From positions 62,021 to 109,575 of the forward strand of contig SZWC01008679.1 of assembly GCA_023375785.1 (NCBI GenBank): a stretch of DNA of 47,555 nt, given 5' to 3'. The notes beneath the pieces were generated by a model. The model was not told the origin of the DNA and searched no databases. It worked only from the letters and a program-made list of their open reading frames with translations. Below, piece by piece: positions 1-9,933 of this stretch. Positions within the stretch are counted from its first letter, which is position 1; every line of letters begins with the position of its first letter. Source of the DNA: Penium margaritaceum. Lineage: Eukaryota > Streptophyta > Zygnematophyceae > Desmidiales > Peniaceae. The position numbers were made by a program, and so were the translations under genes.

Positions 1-197
1 CAACCCAGAGAGGCCGAGCCACACGCACACGCACGCACACGCGAACGCGAATGTCCTCGCACAAGCCTCTCGTTACCTCGGTTCACCTGGCGGCCCGACG
101 CCGCGGCGGGCGTCAGGACCAGCGCGGCAGCGAGGCACGTCACGACGATGGAGAGCGCAGCGGTGACGTCGCGAGGAAGGAGACCGCGGTGAGCCAT
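1..197 (-). CDS. Probable first exon of a secreted or membrane protein, cut by the window edge
   Basis: On the minus strand an ATG at 197-195 opens a frame that stays open to the edge. It begins MAHRGLLPRDVTAALSIVV and continues with a Leu/Ala-rich core (about residues 13-30) ending in AAASG. This is a textbook signal peptide: a short basic N-region, a hydrophobic core, and small residues at the likely cleavage site. After Gln-Val-Asn-Arg, a good splice-donor match (CGAG|GTAACG, intron from position 76) suggests the exon is 77-197 and the rest lies outside the window. Upstream (198-250) the minus strand is GA-rich, like a plant 5' leader. The mature protein is not visible, so no function can be given. 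The longer overlapping ORFs on both strands look like GC-rich shadows. The call rests only on the signal-peptide-like start and the donor site. Confidence 0.38.
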   Translation of the reverse strand, partial: MAHRGLLPRDVTAALSIVVTCLAAALVLTPAAASGRQVNRGNERLVRGHSRSRVRACACGSASLG

Positions 198-950
198 GTC
201 CACAGACCTGTTGCCGCACTCCTCTCTCGCTCTTGCTCTCTGCCGGGCGGGGGGTGTTCTGACGAAACGGTACAGCCTGTGACAGCGCTCCAGACCAACA
301 GTGGCTGCGTTTGTGACTTGGGGAGATCGCAGAGGGAGCGATCCCGACGCACGGGGTTCTGCTCGCCGGGGGGGGACGATGTGCCGGCCGCGGTGCTGTG
401 CAGAAGTGTAGCGCGGTGGAAGATGCTGCTGACGGCTGACTATGGAGCAACTGGTAATGAAATATGTGGCCTGCGGTGGTTGAGCAAAGGCGGCCGTCAC
501 GGCGTCGCCTCTCTCGAGGCGAGGTCAGCGCGACGTGACACTTTTCCGTCGCTGGTCGCGCAGGCAATCGAGAACCGATCGGGAAAACATTATTGGCGGT
601 GCCTGTGGGTGCGTCCCACATCGCACGCAATCGCTTGCGCACATCACTTTCAGCTCCTGAAGATTTTTCGCACAGCCGACGATGGAAGTTACAAGTGTAG
701 GAGACAACACCATGCCATCGACTTACGAAACAAATCACCGATATGTTGACCGTTTCGACATTCCTCTGCTGCAAGATTACAGATGAAACATTACTTCCCT
801 TCCAGCATGATCTCAGGTAGTTGACAGCACACTTTCCATGCGCATAATGACATCCCGGACGCCACATGTCATCACTTACGCTGCAAATGGGTGATTTCTT
901 CACCGTTTTCACATCTTCCTCCATAAATTGTGAAAACTAACTAGGTCAAA
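198..950 (-). other. Likely upstream region of the left-edge exon; no separate gene seen
   Basis: GC-rich up to about 800, then a sharp change to AT-rich DNA. Open frames exist on both strands (73-924 minus, 51-749 plus), but their translations are low in hydrophobic structure, rich in Arg/Ser/Pro/Cys, and resemble no family. They are best read as chance frames in GC-rich DNA. If the exon at 77-197 is real, this stretch would hold its 5' untranslated region and promoter. I see no convincing TATA box. Confidence 0.3.
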
Positions 951-3650
951 ATTTCATGAGGGTAGGGTCATTAATGACCGTTGCTACTGATCGCCTTGTA
1001 TTACATCCTCATTCTTCTTCAAATTAAACTAGATGTCCATGTCGCTCAAATTTCAGTGTTTTCCTCTCTTCCCTTCGTACTTGTGTCATTAGATGACAAC
1101 ATAATAACCATACATCTCCCGATCATTGGCAATAACATCAATTTTGACCCCTTTATAGGAGAAGATTTTAATATGTCAACAATTTCTTCTACATGGCTAA
1201 GGTGAAAAAACAAAGATCACAATCCATATCATCTACTAAAGGCTTAAACTAAATTCAAGAATACGAATGAAAAACTCATTTAATGTGAAACGGAAATATT
1301 AAAAGTCAAAATCAACCACTAGAGACCTTGAACAAAACAAAAATCTGTCCTTTCAAATGCAAAACAGAAAAAAAAAAAAAATAAGAAAAACACATTCCAT
1401 TCAATGGAATGAGAAACTCCATTACATGGTTGCTCCTGTCGAGCCAATTCTTGAAGTTATTTCGTGCACATCACCCAACCCCATCACCAACAACCCACTT
1501 CATTGTTTCCCAAGAGTCGTCAAGCATATGTGATGGATTTATACATAATCTTGTTCAGATAATGCAGTAATGGTAAATTTATAACTTCTTACACTCTCAA
1601 GCAATCCCAAAAACTATGTACAAGCAAAGAACATGGCTAAAGGCACATTTTGTAAAACGTGTATTATGAAACTGATACAAAAAGCCATACAACTCCTCAT
1701 ATGTGTTGTTTCCTTAATTTTTATGGCCCATTACACAACCACCTCTAAATTTAATTCCCATTTGACCAAAGGCATTACAAGTAGTTGTCCTGACCAAAGA
1801 TTTTCTGTTTCACAAAGCTTAGATGATCTCCCAAAGTGTTAACGAAAAAACAAAGAAGAGTTGTTGATATTTCCCCTCAACTCATAAAAATTCTTTGTGG
1901 TGATAAAATTTTATAAATATGTGAATGGATATTTTTTAAACCCTAGTACATGTAGTTGATCCCTTTAAGGAGTATCTTACAACACAACATTGCATGGAGC
2001 ATTTGATTCACATTACCTAAACCCCAAACATGCATTTTTCACGTCTCATCATCTACTTCTATGCACTCAACAATTTTCATGTATTATGATTGGACCTAAT
2101 CCAAATAGTGGTGTTCCAAGTTTCATCATTCCTCAAATCATCTTTCACACTTCAACTTCTACTTGTGAATCTCCTACTCTATGCTTTGCATAACAATGCA
2201 CTCCACTCCCCCCATCAAGAAGTGATCCACCGTTGCCATTTTCATGATAAAATTCAATGAAGGAGATCATAAAGCAATGTAACAATTACGAGTAGTAGCC
2301 ATTTCTTACGTTTTTACATTTCTTTATAATTTTGATAAACTCTTTTAAGTCTCACCTAAAACATCATTCTTTGGCCAAAAATCAAATTTTATTGGATAAA
2401 ACTATGATAACATCAATACATGTGTAAATCTATATATTTTGCTCTAATTTGTCCAATAGAGCACAGATGACCCAACCTTTACATGTGTTCCATCAGCTAG
2501 CAACAAGTGATGCTCCTTAATTTGTTATAAAATAGTAAAAACTTTTTTTACTCAACTTTGAAGGAAGATTATTCACAACAAAAATCATGATCAATGATTG
2601 TTTGAAAGTGTTTACTCTTTTCAACCCTCATTTTTTCTTCAACATTTACCGTTACCTTTAGCCAAAGCAAGTTTTCAAGTACTAGTGGAGAGTAATGTAC
2701 GTGAGGTATTCTTTACAACAAAATGTATCAATGTTTCCATTTATTTTCACTAATGATAAATTTTAATAAATTTCAGCTTTTCTCTCAAAGTTTTGGCCTT
2801 TTTTAATTATGCATAGACATGTGACAGAATCGTTTGGTAGACTAAAGAGAGACCAAAGGAGCAATACATTGTGGGGATACTAAGGTATCTACAAATATCT
2901 TGGGATTAAAAATTGGGTAAATTCACCCCAAAAGTAACTTTTTCATAATTCATGGTAAATTAATCAGAGGACTACAAAATTTGGAATTTACATGATGTTT
3001 ATTATGTGGGTTATGTATAGTGAACATGCATGAACTACCTCGTTTTTTTAATTTTTTCCCACCATTTCAACCATAATTTATGCAAAAAGATGAGATTATG
3101 TGATATGTAGAAATGTTACAAATGTTTGGAGAGGGGTTACTTACAAATGGGTTGTATCTCCTAATGTTGGATCTTTTGACTATATAAATATGCATAACTT
3201 GTTCTTTCATTATACTGATGCATGGATACTATTATGTACTATGAAACTAATTGATGTTTTTTTCTATCACGTAATGTTTTTTTGTGTAAAATATCAATGT
3301 TTGGAAGTCGTCCGTATTGTAAATGTTTAGTGGAGATAATAGATGTTTTAAGACTTTTATAAAAAAAATTCTTCTACATAGTCGGTGGGAATAGTTGTTA
3401 ATGAGACATATCGTTTTTTAAACATTCATTTTTCATCCTTGAGTCATTGTTGTTCACGTGAAGGCTGCCAAGTTGATCTTGCTATATTGCCTTGATCTTG
3501 AATCTTTTTCTTTTTATTTAAATTTTCAAGATGGTAGGTAGCTGTTTTTACGCATTGGACGTCTGTGTGTTTGATATTTGATGGCTAGATCGGTCGACAA
3601 TTGAACTAGCTTTGAGTCTCGTTCTTAAGTTGCAATCATAGCCAATGGGA
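951..3650. other. AT-rich stretch without a supported gene; decayed minus-strand reading possible
   Basis: About 2.7 kb, clearly more AT-rich than the rest of the window, with short frames only. On the minus strand between about 2720 and 1300 several runs read like eroded protein broken by TAG and TAA codons, including DGTHVKV (around 2495-2470), a phrase reminiscent of the first catalytic Asp block of Harbinger-type DDE transposases. That likeness is too short to make a call. A near-palindrome lies at 1393-1411 and a 14-A run at about 1369-1382. No LTR, TIR pair or RNA gene was recognised. Confidence 0.3.
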
Positions 3651-3653
3651 TGA

Positions 3654-3938
3654 TTGTGTTATGTGGATGAGGAGGTTTATCTGGAAAGTTGGTTACGCCT
3701 TGCTATCATCGGCCTCTTCGCACTATCTATTGTCTATGGAACAGCTTTGCACTTTCTAGAGGCAACATTCCACCGCGAATTGCGGGCATTGTGTTCGCGG
3801 TTTTCGAGGTTCTTCATTTGCTTGACCTTGGCGGAAATTGCTAACCGGCTGGTATTGATGGTCATGTGGAAGAGGTGGAACGAGGTCAAATGGGGCACAC
3901 CCTATGGCCTGTGTTTTGTTTCCTTCTTAAGAAATTGA
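3654..3938 (+). CDS. Hypothetical short ORF with a membrane-like segment
   Basis: Ninety-four residues, unrecognised. Residues about 11-32 (SWLRLAIIGLFALSIVYGTA and following) form one convincing hydrophobic helix, followed by a basic, mixed segment. The frame begins where base composition turns back from AT-rich to balanced. It could be an exon of a larger membrane protein, since a GAG|GTCAAA donor-like site occurs near 3880. It could equally be chance. There is no neighbour to give context, and the downstream sequence enters a region duplicated around an assembly N. Confidence 0.18.
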   Translation: MCYVDEEVYLESWLRLAIIGLFALSIVYGTALHFLEATFHRELRALCSRFSRFFICLTLAEIANRLVLMVMWKRWNEVKWGTPYGLCFVSFLRN

Positions 3939-4090
3939 ACTTATATTATCTTTTGTCTGCATGTAAACCTCTGTCACAGCATTTCATTCCAAACAAAACC
4001 TTCTTAAATGCCACACTTTTCAGCTGTCGCTGTCAAGGGATATCATGGTGTTTTCCACGGAGCTTTGACAACTTGCCCGATAACTTGCGA

Positions 4091-4447
4091 CATGCAACCT
4101 GGCTTGACTGTTGTGCAGCCGCAGTCGCTTTTCCAGGTCGTTTGAAATATCTCGTTGGATCTGAACTTGAATTGAGTCGCTCATCGACTCAACCGGTTTG
4201 CCGTCTCGCTGTCTTCATTCACTTTCCTTCCAATCTTCCTTTGTGCGCGTCTGGACTCGGAAACGAAATGTCGACGCGCCTATCGATAGCGGTGTAGAAA
4301 ACCGACGCTAAGAGGAACCGTTTTCCTAACCCTCCCTTCACATTTTGAGGGGGGACTTCTACGCTTTCAGTCTTAACATAGGCAGTCAAGTCCGCGACAT
4401 CTTACTAGAATTGGACATTGAAGAAAATGAAAGAACCCGCTCAACTG
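4091..4447. repeat. First copy of a 357-bp exact duplication at an assembly N
   Basis: The 357 bases here recur at 4449-4805 with a single N (4448) between. By eye the two copies are identical. An exact duplication with a one-base gap at its seam is the signature of two overlapping contig ends placed side by side without merging. The sequence is not recognisable coding DNA. Confidence 0.9.
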
Positions 4448-4448
4448 N

Positions 4449-4805
4449 CATGCAACCTGGCTTGACTGTTGTGCAGCCGCAGTCGCTTTTCCAGGTCGTT
4501 TGAAATATCTCGTTGGATCTGAACTTGAATTGAGTCGCTCATCGACTCAACCGGTTTGCCGTCTCGCTGTCTTCATTCACTTTCCTTCCAATCTTCCTTT
4601 GTGCGCGTCTGGACTCGGAAACGAAATGTCGACGCGCCTATCGATAGCGGTGTAGAAAACCGACGCTAAGAGGAACCGTTTTCCTAACCCTCCCTTCACA
4701 TTTTGAGGGGGGACTTCTACGCTTTCAGTCTTAACATAGGCAGTCAAGTCCGCGACATCTTACTAGAATTGGACATTGAAGAAAATGAAAGAACCCGCTC
4801 AACTG
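4449..4805. repeat. Second copy of the 357-bp duplication at N 4448
   Basis: Exact partner of 4091-4447. Sequence continuing to the right (from 4806) is unique. A short minus-strand ORF (4991-4731) runs into it and has a hydrophobic stretch, but matches nothing recognised, so no gene is called. Confidence 0.9.
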
Positions 4806-5120
4806 TACATGGTGAAGATAACATAACGAAAGAGTCACATTTTTGATAAAAATCAGTGTATTTATCGAGACGAACAGCTTTGCGCAACGCCGCAGCCAGA
4901 ACAGAACGAAAACCAACCCGTACAGCGGACTGCAGATGCAACCGCCCTCGATTCCGTCAGTCCGCCGGGTCGCGGCGTTCCTACATAGCACGGATGCGTC
5001 ATCGTTTCGTCGTCCGAAGGAACCAGTATTGCGCGAGAGGGATTTGGGATAGTGGCCTGTACGCAGAACAGGCCGAAGCGGCGAGAGGAACGTCAGACGT
5101 GACGTGCTAGCGGCGAATCG

Positions 5121-5402
5121 GGGCCGTGCCTGGGATTCGATGAATAGGCAGCGCCTATCGACGCCACAACTTTCGAGGCGCCTTTATGGGGATTCTTTTC
5201 TGAAATGCCTTCTGAATTACGGATTGGAAGGTCGAAGAAAGGTTCGATAGCTGTAAACCGACTTACATGACCCATCCAGTACATGTTCTTCTTCATATTG
5301 AGTCATAATGTTGAGAAAAGTTTCCTGATGACGTCATTTATTAATTTATAGTTGAAAAGAGCCGATAGGCGCTGCCTATCCATGGAATGCCAGGCACGGC
5401 CC
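5121..5402. mobile_element. MITE-like element, 282 bp, with 42-bp terminal inverted repeats
   Basis: The left end (5121-5162, starting GGGCCGTGCCTGG) and the reverse complement of the right end (5361-5402) agree at 38 of 42 positions, counted by eye. Each arm also contains its own small palindrome, TAGGCAGCGCCTA. The roughly 200-bp interior is AT-richer and has no coding capacity. Such size and structure fit a non-autonomous DNA transposon. No clear target-site duplication is visible (flanks ATCG on the left, GGGC on the right), so the superfamily cannot be assigned. A foldback repeat of other origin is the alternative. Confidence 0.75.
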
Positions 5403-5960
5403 GGGCGCGCAAGCCAAGCAGCCGTCCGATTCTCCTGGACTTCCCTTGGCCGCAGGTGGGAATTGGTGAACATGAGTGAATACGGGTGAAACCGTTTCGC
5501 TCACCCACGCACGTCCGCGACGAACACTTTTGCCTTGTCTCGCGTCATCTGACAGAGGACGCGGTGTGTCCAGGAGTTGAGAGGGCTCATGAAGTGGGTT
5601 TAATGTCGAAGAAAATATCCAGATACCCCGGGTCCAGAAACCAAACTCGCCAAACCCCCCGTCGCCAAAATGTTTAACACAGGTCGCCCCGCCTCTTATT
5701 TTTTGATCACAAAAGCCCCTTCTTCACTTTTTTGTTCACAATAAACCCCGCGATGGCCCCCGGGGTATATTGTGCCGCTACAATATACCCCGACATGAGG
5801 GGTATATTGTAACATCACAATCTACCCCGTTTCCTTATTGAGTTGTCTAAGGTATTTTTAGCATTTTTCGTATTTCTCGGAACACGTCCTAAGAAACAGA
5901 TGGAAAAGCCTCTTATCGTTAGGTGTCGTCTTTGAATTGCTGGCGTGTTTGTTTCCCCCG

Positions 5961-5973
5961 CCCCCCCCCCCCC
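5961..5973. repeat. Homopolymer C tract (13 C)
   Basis: Part of a C-rich stretch 5955-5978. The length is probably unreliable because of sequencing error in homopolymers. Confidence 0.9.
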
Positions 5974-6003
5974 TCCCCAAATGACGCTGTGCAATGTATC
6001 CGT

Positions 6004-6022
6004 CCCCCCCCCCCCCCCCCCC
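6004..6022. repeat. Homopolymer C tract (19 C)
   Basis: Second C tract, 30 bases after the first. The Pro-rich and Gly-rich ORFs crossing both tracts are artefacts of the homopolymers. Confidence 0.9.
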
Positions 6023-6320
6023 GCATTTTTGGAAGGTCTCATTTACTTCATAAATGTTTTTCATAAAAATAAGATTTTCATATTGAGAGATTACACTGAA
6101 GTCGCAAAATGGAAATGTTTGGACAATGACCACGTACCCGACGGGGTACCTTATCACAGGCAACCTGGCTGCGGGGCGTCCTGAGATCAAAGTTTTGAAT
6201 TCGGGGCTTATGGAGATCAAAAATCGAAACACGGGGTGAATGAATATAAAAATTCTTCGAACAGGGTGGATAGCGTTTTCGAAAATCCGGAACGGGGTAC
6301 CTCGTAACTTTGCCGTTTAA

Positions 6321-7797
6321 TGTCACTCACCCAGTCCCACCTGCGGCCCTTCACAGCCGAAAGGAGCGCCTACTGATGAGAATCTTCGTCCGCGGCTGGA
6401 AGCGGCGTCTGAGTCGTATACCCACCTGTCTGTCGACTGAAACTCCGAACCCCGGATCGCTGAAGAAAACTACGATAGTCATTTCGGGAAATCTCCCACA
6501 TAGTACGCGTTCGGACAGAGGTAATGTCCCGCACCACAATTTCAGAAACTTAGACCACTACATGCCACAAGTTACGATTTTTACACGCAGAACACCATGA
6601 TTTCCGATTCTTGATCACATTGAACTACAGATTTTTGGGGTTGCGTAGTAACCCTATGCAATCGGTTCGGTATCCAAGAATCAGCACTGACGTCAGAAAA
6701 TCCGCTGCACAAGGACTTCCGCGACGGCAATTCTGTCTCCGGTTGGTACATCTGTCCACCGACAGCCCATCGAGTATTTTCTAGGTATTTTTTTCACCAC
6801 TTCTGTTGTGTCCGGAAGACAGGCCCTCTCTGAGCGCGATTTTCCCTGCGGAAGCGACTCCCAGTCCGAGAAATACGTGTGAATCGGACAGACTTCCCGC
6901 AGCAACCAGGGTTTTTTCCGAAATAGATACTGGACATCGCAAGCAAGCACTTGACTTCACTGGCGACGACTTCTCGGACAGGAGGGGAAGGTCGAGCAAA
7001 ACTCGTTTCCATGGCAGATAACATGTTTGAACCCGGCTTCAGTCTACTACTACGTAACCCCGATGCAAGTCTGCGTGCAGCCAATGCCACTAGTTTGGTG
7101 ATCTCAATATTCCAAGAGGGGCATATAAGACGTCACTGTATACCCCGCAAAATAATGGCTTTTCATGAAATCTTATTGCTGTATTTATTTTTCATCGAAG
7201 TCAACCTTTCCCTTTCCATTTCAAATAGGGGTGAGTATGTTAGTCGATATTTGCAGAAACTTTCCGCAGATTTGACGTTATTCGACCGTCGAACCTGAAA
7301 AACTTCCACGTGCGTAACACGACGAAACTTCATTTTTGCGTGGGACATTACAAGGGCCTGTTAGTCTAAATGTTTAGATAAAATTCTATTGAGAACAATG
7401 CGGAGAAAAATCTAGATTTTAAAAAGAGAGAAAGCAACTAGACAGAGCAGATGTGTTGACGCGTACTATAAGGGGCATATGGAGATGTACATCGTGCACG
7501 CTTGGCTACTGGTGAGCTACTTTCGGAAACCGTGGCTTCTTATGATTTAACTTCGGATAATTTCCCAAAAAATGGATCACGTCGCGGATAGCCTACTTGA
7601 GTCAGAGAAGCGTGGCACATTGTAACTTTGCCATAACTATTTCTAGAAGCACTCATCCTGTTCAAAGCAGGCCTCAAAAACATTCTTTACCCCTTATTTT
7701 GTCATGCATTGCCCTCACCTACCTTGCCTTCGATCAAAGCATTACATCTTCCCCCACCACCAAAAATGGGCATCGCTCGCCCCTACAGCAGATGAAA
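6321..7797. other. No recognisable gene or element
   Basis: Mixed-composition DNA with many short overlapping frames on both strands (60-115 codons), none showing domain motifs, a signal peptide, or similarity to the elements elsewhere in the window. It borders the inverted CCCC array on the left and a truncated Ty3 LTR on the right. It may be old transposon debris. Confidence 0.4.
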
Positions 7798-8161
7798 TGA
7801 CAAGTGTCAAAATGATTGAACATATATAAACAAGTCTCTAGTTATGAATGAGGGAAAGTCGGGGTCGTTGGGTTGACCGTCCAGCGACACGTGTCAAGTC
7901 GTGTCCAGAGTGATCAGATTCGAGAAGTTCCGTGGAGAAGTCGGGGGGCTTCGATGATTGACGGCGAAGATGCAATGTGAATGTTTATCAATCTAGATAT
8001 GTCTCGATGTGTCGAGAAATCGTCCGAAAGGTGAAGACACTTCTGTTGTAGATTCTCGAAAGTGGTCTGAGTTGTTGGAAAGTGCAAGAAGGTTCGTTCC
8101 TCGACAAGGGTAGTTGGTCGAATTGCCCTTGACCGTCGAAGTGAAAACCAAGGTCTCAACA
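7798..8161 (-). repeat. Truncated LTR of the Ty3 family seen at 20148-20624
   Basis: The reverse complement of this stretch follows the LTR at 20148-20500 almost base for base over long runs, for example TTCGACCAACTACC, GAGAATCTAC and CTCGACACATC. It begins at the same end (TGTTGAGACC here, TGCGTCAAGACC there). Similarity stops near 7798, inside the LTR, leaving about 364 of some 477 bases. The copy is therefore a broken LTR in minus orientation. The copia LTR of element A starts only 30 bases away. Confidence 0.75.
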
Positions 8162-8191
8162 TGTGGTAAGCTATTTGTGTGAGGATGGTAA

Positions 8192-8819
8192 TGTTGTGAT
8201 TTGTGACGTTCCTGTCGACCTATACAATTTACACCTACCACTCCACCGTGTCCATGCCCGTGCAGATCCCTTATGCAGATCCAGGTGGCACCAGTGTGTT
8301 TTCGGGTGGTGGACCACCTGCTCGGAGCTAACCGACGACCGCCCCAGAGTCTTGGATGCTATCTAGGACCCTCTACAGTTTTTCTACAAAACGTAGAAGT
8401 TTATCGGTCGATTGGCCGTGGACCCAATTTGCATGTTTTTGCATTGTGTGTTCATCGTTTGATGCCAGATGCATGCATTTGACATGTCGTAGCGTCTGGT
8501 TTGAGATTGTGGACGTTTAGGTTCATACGACTTAGCATTCTGACTTGTCTACGCTCAGTTACGACCAAAATAGTGGTTCTTGGCCGATTTTAGGACAGAC
8601 CTTGCAGTGCCGTGCGTCGTGGCAGGTGTTTATGCCGTGGACCTGTCATTTGTCATCTCTCTGTGAAAATTCTTTTGAAGCATTCGGACACTTTGACTTG
8701 TGTCTCCTAAGGAGACCCTTGCCGTTCAGTGTACAACCTGTGGCTGTCGTCATTGTCTGACTACGCATTGACGCCTAATCAATGGATGTGTTGCTAGGAA
8801 GCTTCCACGTATCTTCTCA
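8192..8819 (+). repeat. 5' LTR of copia element A
   Basis: Begins TGTTGTGATTTGTGACG and ends TCTTCTCA directly before a primer-binding site. It aligns along its length with 46691-47333 (plus) and with 41740-41106 (minus), including the shared blocks CACCGTGTCCATGCCCGTGC and GGAAGCTTCCAC. The length of 628 bp is close to the 643 and 635 bp of the other two. Confidence 0.85.
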
Positions 8820-8833
8820 TGGTACTAGAGCAG
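8820..8833 (+). promoter_or_regulatory. Primer-binding site, initiator tRNA-Met type (mutated)
   Basis: TGGTACTAGAGCAG directly follows the LTR. The plant consensus complementary to initiator tRNA-Met is TGGTATCAGAGC. The same place in the right-edge copy reads TGGTATCAAAGC. It would prime minus-strand DNA synthesis. Confidence 0.7.
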
Positions 8834-8949
8834 CAAAACAATTTTTGTTGAGTTGCGTAGCAAAGACACAGCAGAGAAGCTGTAGTGAGCGTCACCGTTG
8901 CAACCAATTCACTAGGACCTGTCGACGTCACCTGACTACCGCCGACATC

Positions 8950-9320
8950 ACTCGCCTTCAGCACGTGAGAGTGCAGCAATAGCAGCCGCTAGCAGCAATA
9001 GTATTAAGGGGGGAAACCATAGCAGTGGGCAGCCGCCAGTAGCGTCTGGCATCTATGCTAGCAGCAACAACAACAAGCGATAGGTGCTGGAGGCGGCAAT
9101 GGGCAGCAGCAGCAACAGTGAGCAGTGAGCAGCGAGCAGCCAGTAGTAGCAGTACAAAACGGTGTGAAGCAGTAGTAGCATTGAGCAGCAACAACAGTAG
9201 CAAGCACCAGGAGGAGGAGTAGTAGCAGCGTAATAGAGCAGTAGCAGAGCAGCAGCCAGCAATAGCAGTAGCGCTGCAACACAACAGCAGTGCGCATCTA
9301 TTGCGAGAGCTGCTGCCATA
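8950..9320. repeat. GCA/CAG-rich degenerate trinucleotide tract in the copia leader
   Basis: Dense AGCAGC, AGTAGC and GCAACAA units across about 370 bases. The same kind of tract recurs at about 10690-10860 ahead of the second gag, so it belongs to the element's leader. Leu/Cys/Ala-rich minus-strand ORFs over it are low-complexity artefacts. Confidence 0.8.
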
Positions 9321-9528
9321 GTTGTGTAAGCAACCACCTGGCTGCTACTACAGGCGCAGGCGCAACAGCAATGGCAGTTGAGCGGAAGGTACTCCACAGC
9401 TTTTGTGTAGCTTCTACGCGGCTGCCGCGGTACAGCTGTCCCCTGCGCAGGGAGGCAACAACCACGAGGGTTGTCAAAAACAAATGTGCCGACATCAGCA
9501 TTTTCCTTGCTGATGTGATCAGGTCCGT

Positions 9529-9933
9529 GCTGATGTCAGCAAAAACCTGCTGATATGAGCACTTTCTCAATAAAATTCTTGGGTCAGAAAGTCAAACATT
9601 GCTAGCATTTGAACTCCTCCAGAAACGTTGACTGTTTTGCAATCCTACCAGTTTGACATTCCGGCCAATATTGAGCGCTGACATGGCTCCGGCGGGTGAC
9701 AAGTGCAAATGACCACTACATCCCTCTTCCTCCTTCTTAGGGGTCATGAGCCCACGCTCGGAGGCTATTCAGGACCTGCAAAGCCAGCAGGATGAGATGT
9801 GTTGTCTATAGGAGCAGCAGAATGACGCCATCTGTGCGCTCACTAAGCTTCTTCGTGGACAGTCCACAACCCCACGGTTGACCTCCGAGGGAGTCGGCTA
9901 TTTCATACCTTTAGCACAACGGTCTGCATCTAT
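9529..9933. repeat. First copy of a 405-bp duplication at N 9934
   Basis: Matches 9935-10339 with one difference seen by eye (CATCTGTG here, CATCCGTG there). A single N separates the copies. The one mismatch suggests two haplotypes or two closely related reads joined without merging. It contains the leader end and the start of gag copy 1. Confidence 0.9.

Larger units (their letters stand above)
5620..6320. repeat. Inverted arrays of a degenerate ~30-35-bp CCCC-containing repeat
   Basis: From about 5620 to 5830, CCCC boxes recur roughly every 30-40 bases in settings such as TTTTTGATCACAAAAGCCCC and CAATAAACCCCG. From about 6150 to 6310 the same kind of unit recurs in reverse (AACGGGGT, ACACGGGG, GAACAGGGT), so the block is roughly palindromic. 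GGGGTATATTGT occurs in both orientations at 5760-5830. Two long C homopolymers lie in the middle. No protein is encoded convincingly. A foldback-type element or an eroded satellite are both possible. Confidence 0.45.

Noticed and set aside
73..924. 283-codon minus-strand ORF and the 232-codon plus-strand ORF opposite it
   Set aside because: No domain, no signal peptide, Arg/Ser/Cys-rich composition typical of GC-rich shadow frames; the third minus frame has the convincing signal-peptide start instead.
4091..4805. Real tandem duplication
   Set aside because: Exact identity and an N at the seam, repeated at 9934, 29210 and 33567, point to assembly.
5815..6232. Gly-rich and Pro-rich ORFs
   Set aside because: Created by the two C homopolymers.
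8958..9397. Minus-strand ORFs rich in Leu, Cys and Ala
   Set aside because: They are translations of the GCA-rich repeat tract and repeat in all three frames; low-complexity artefact.
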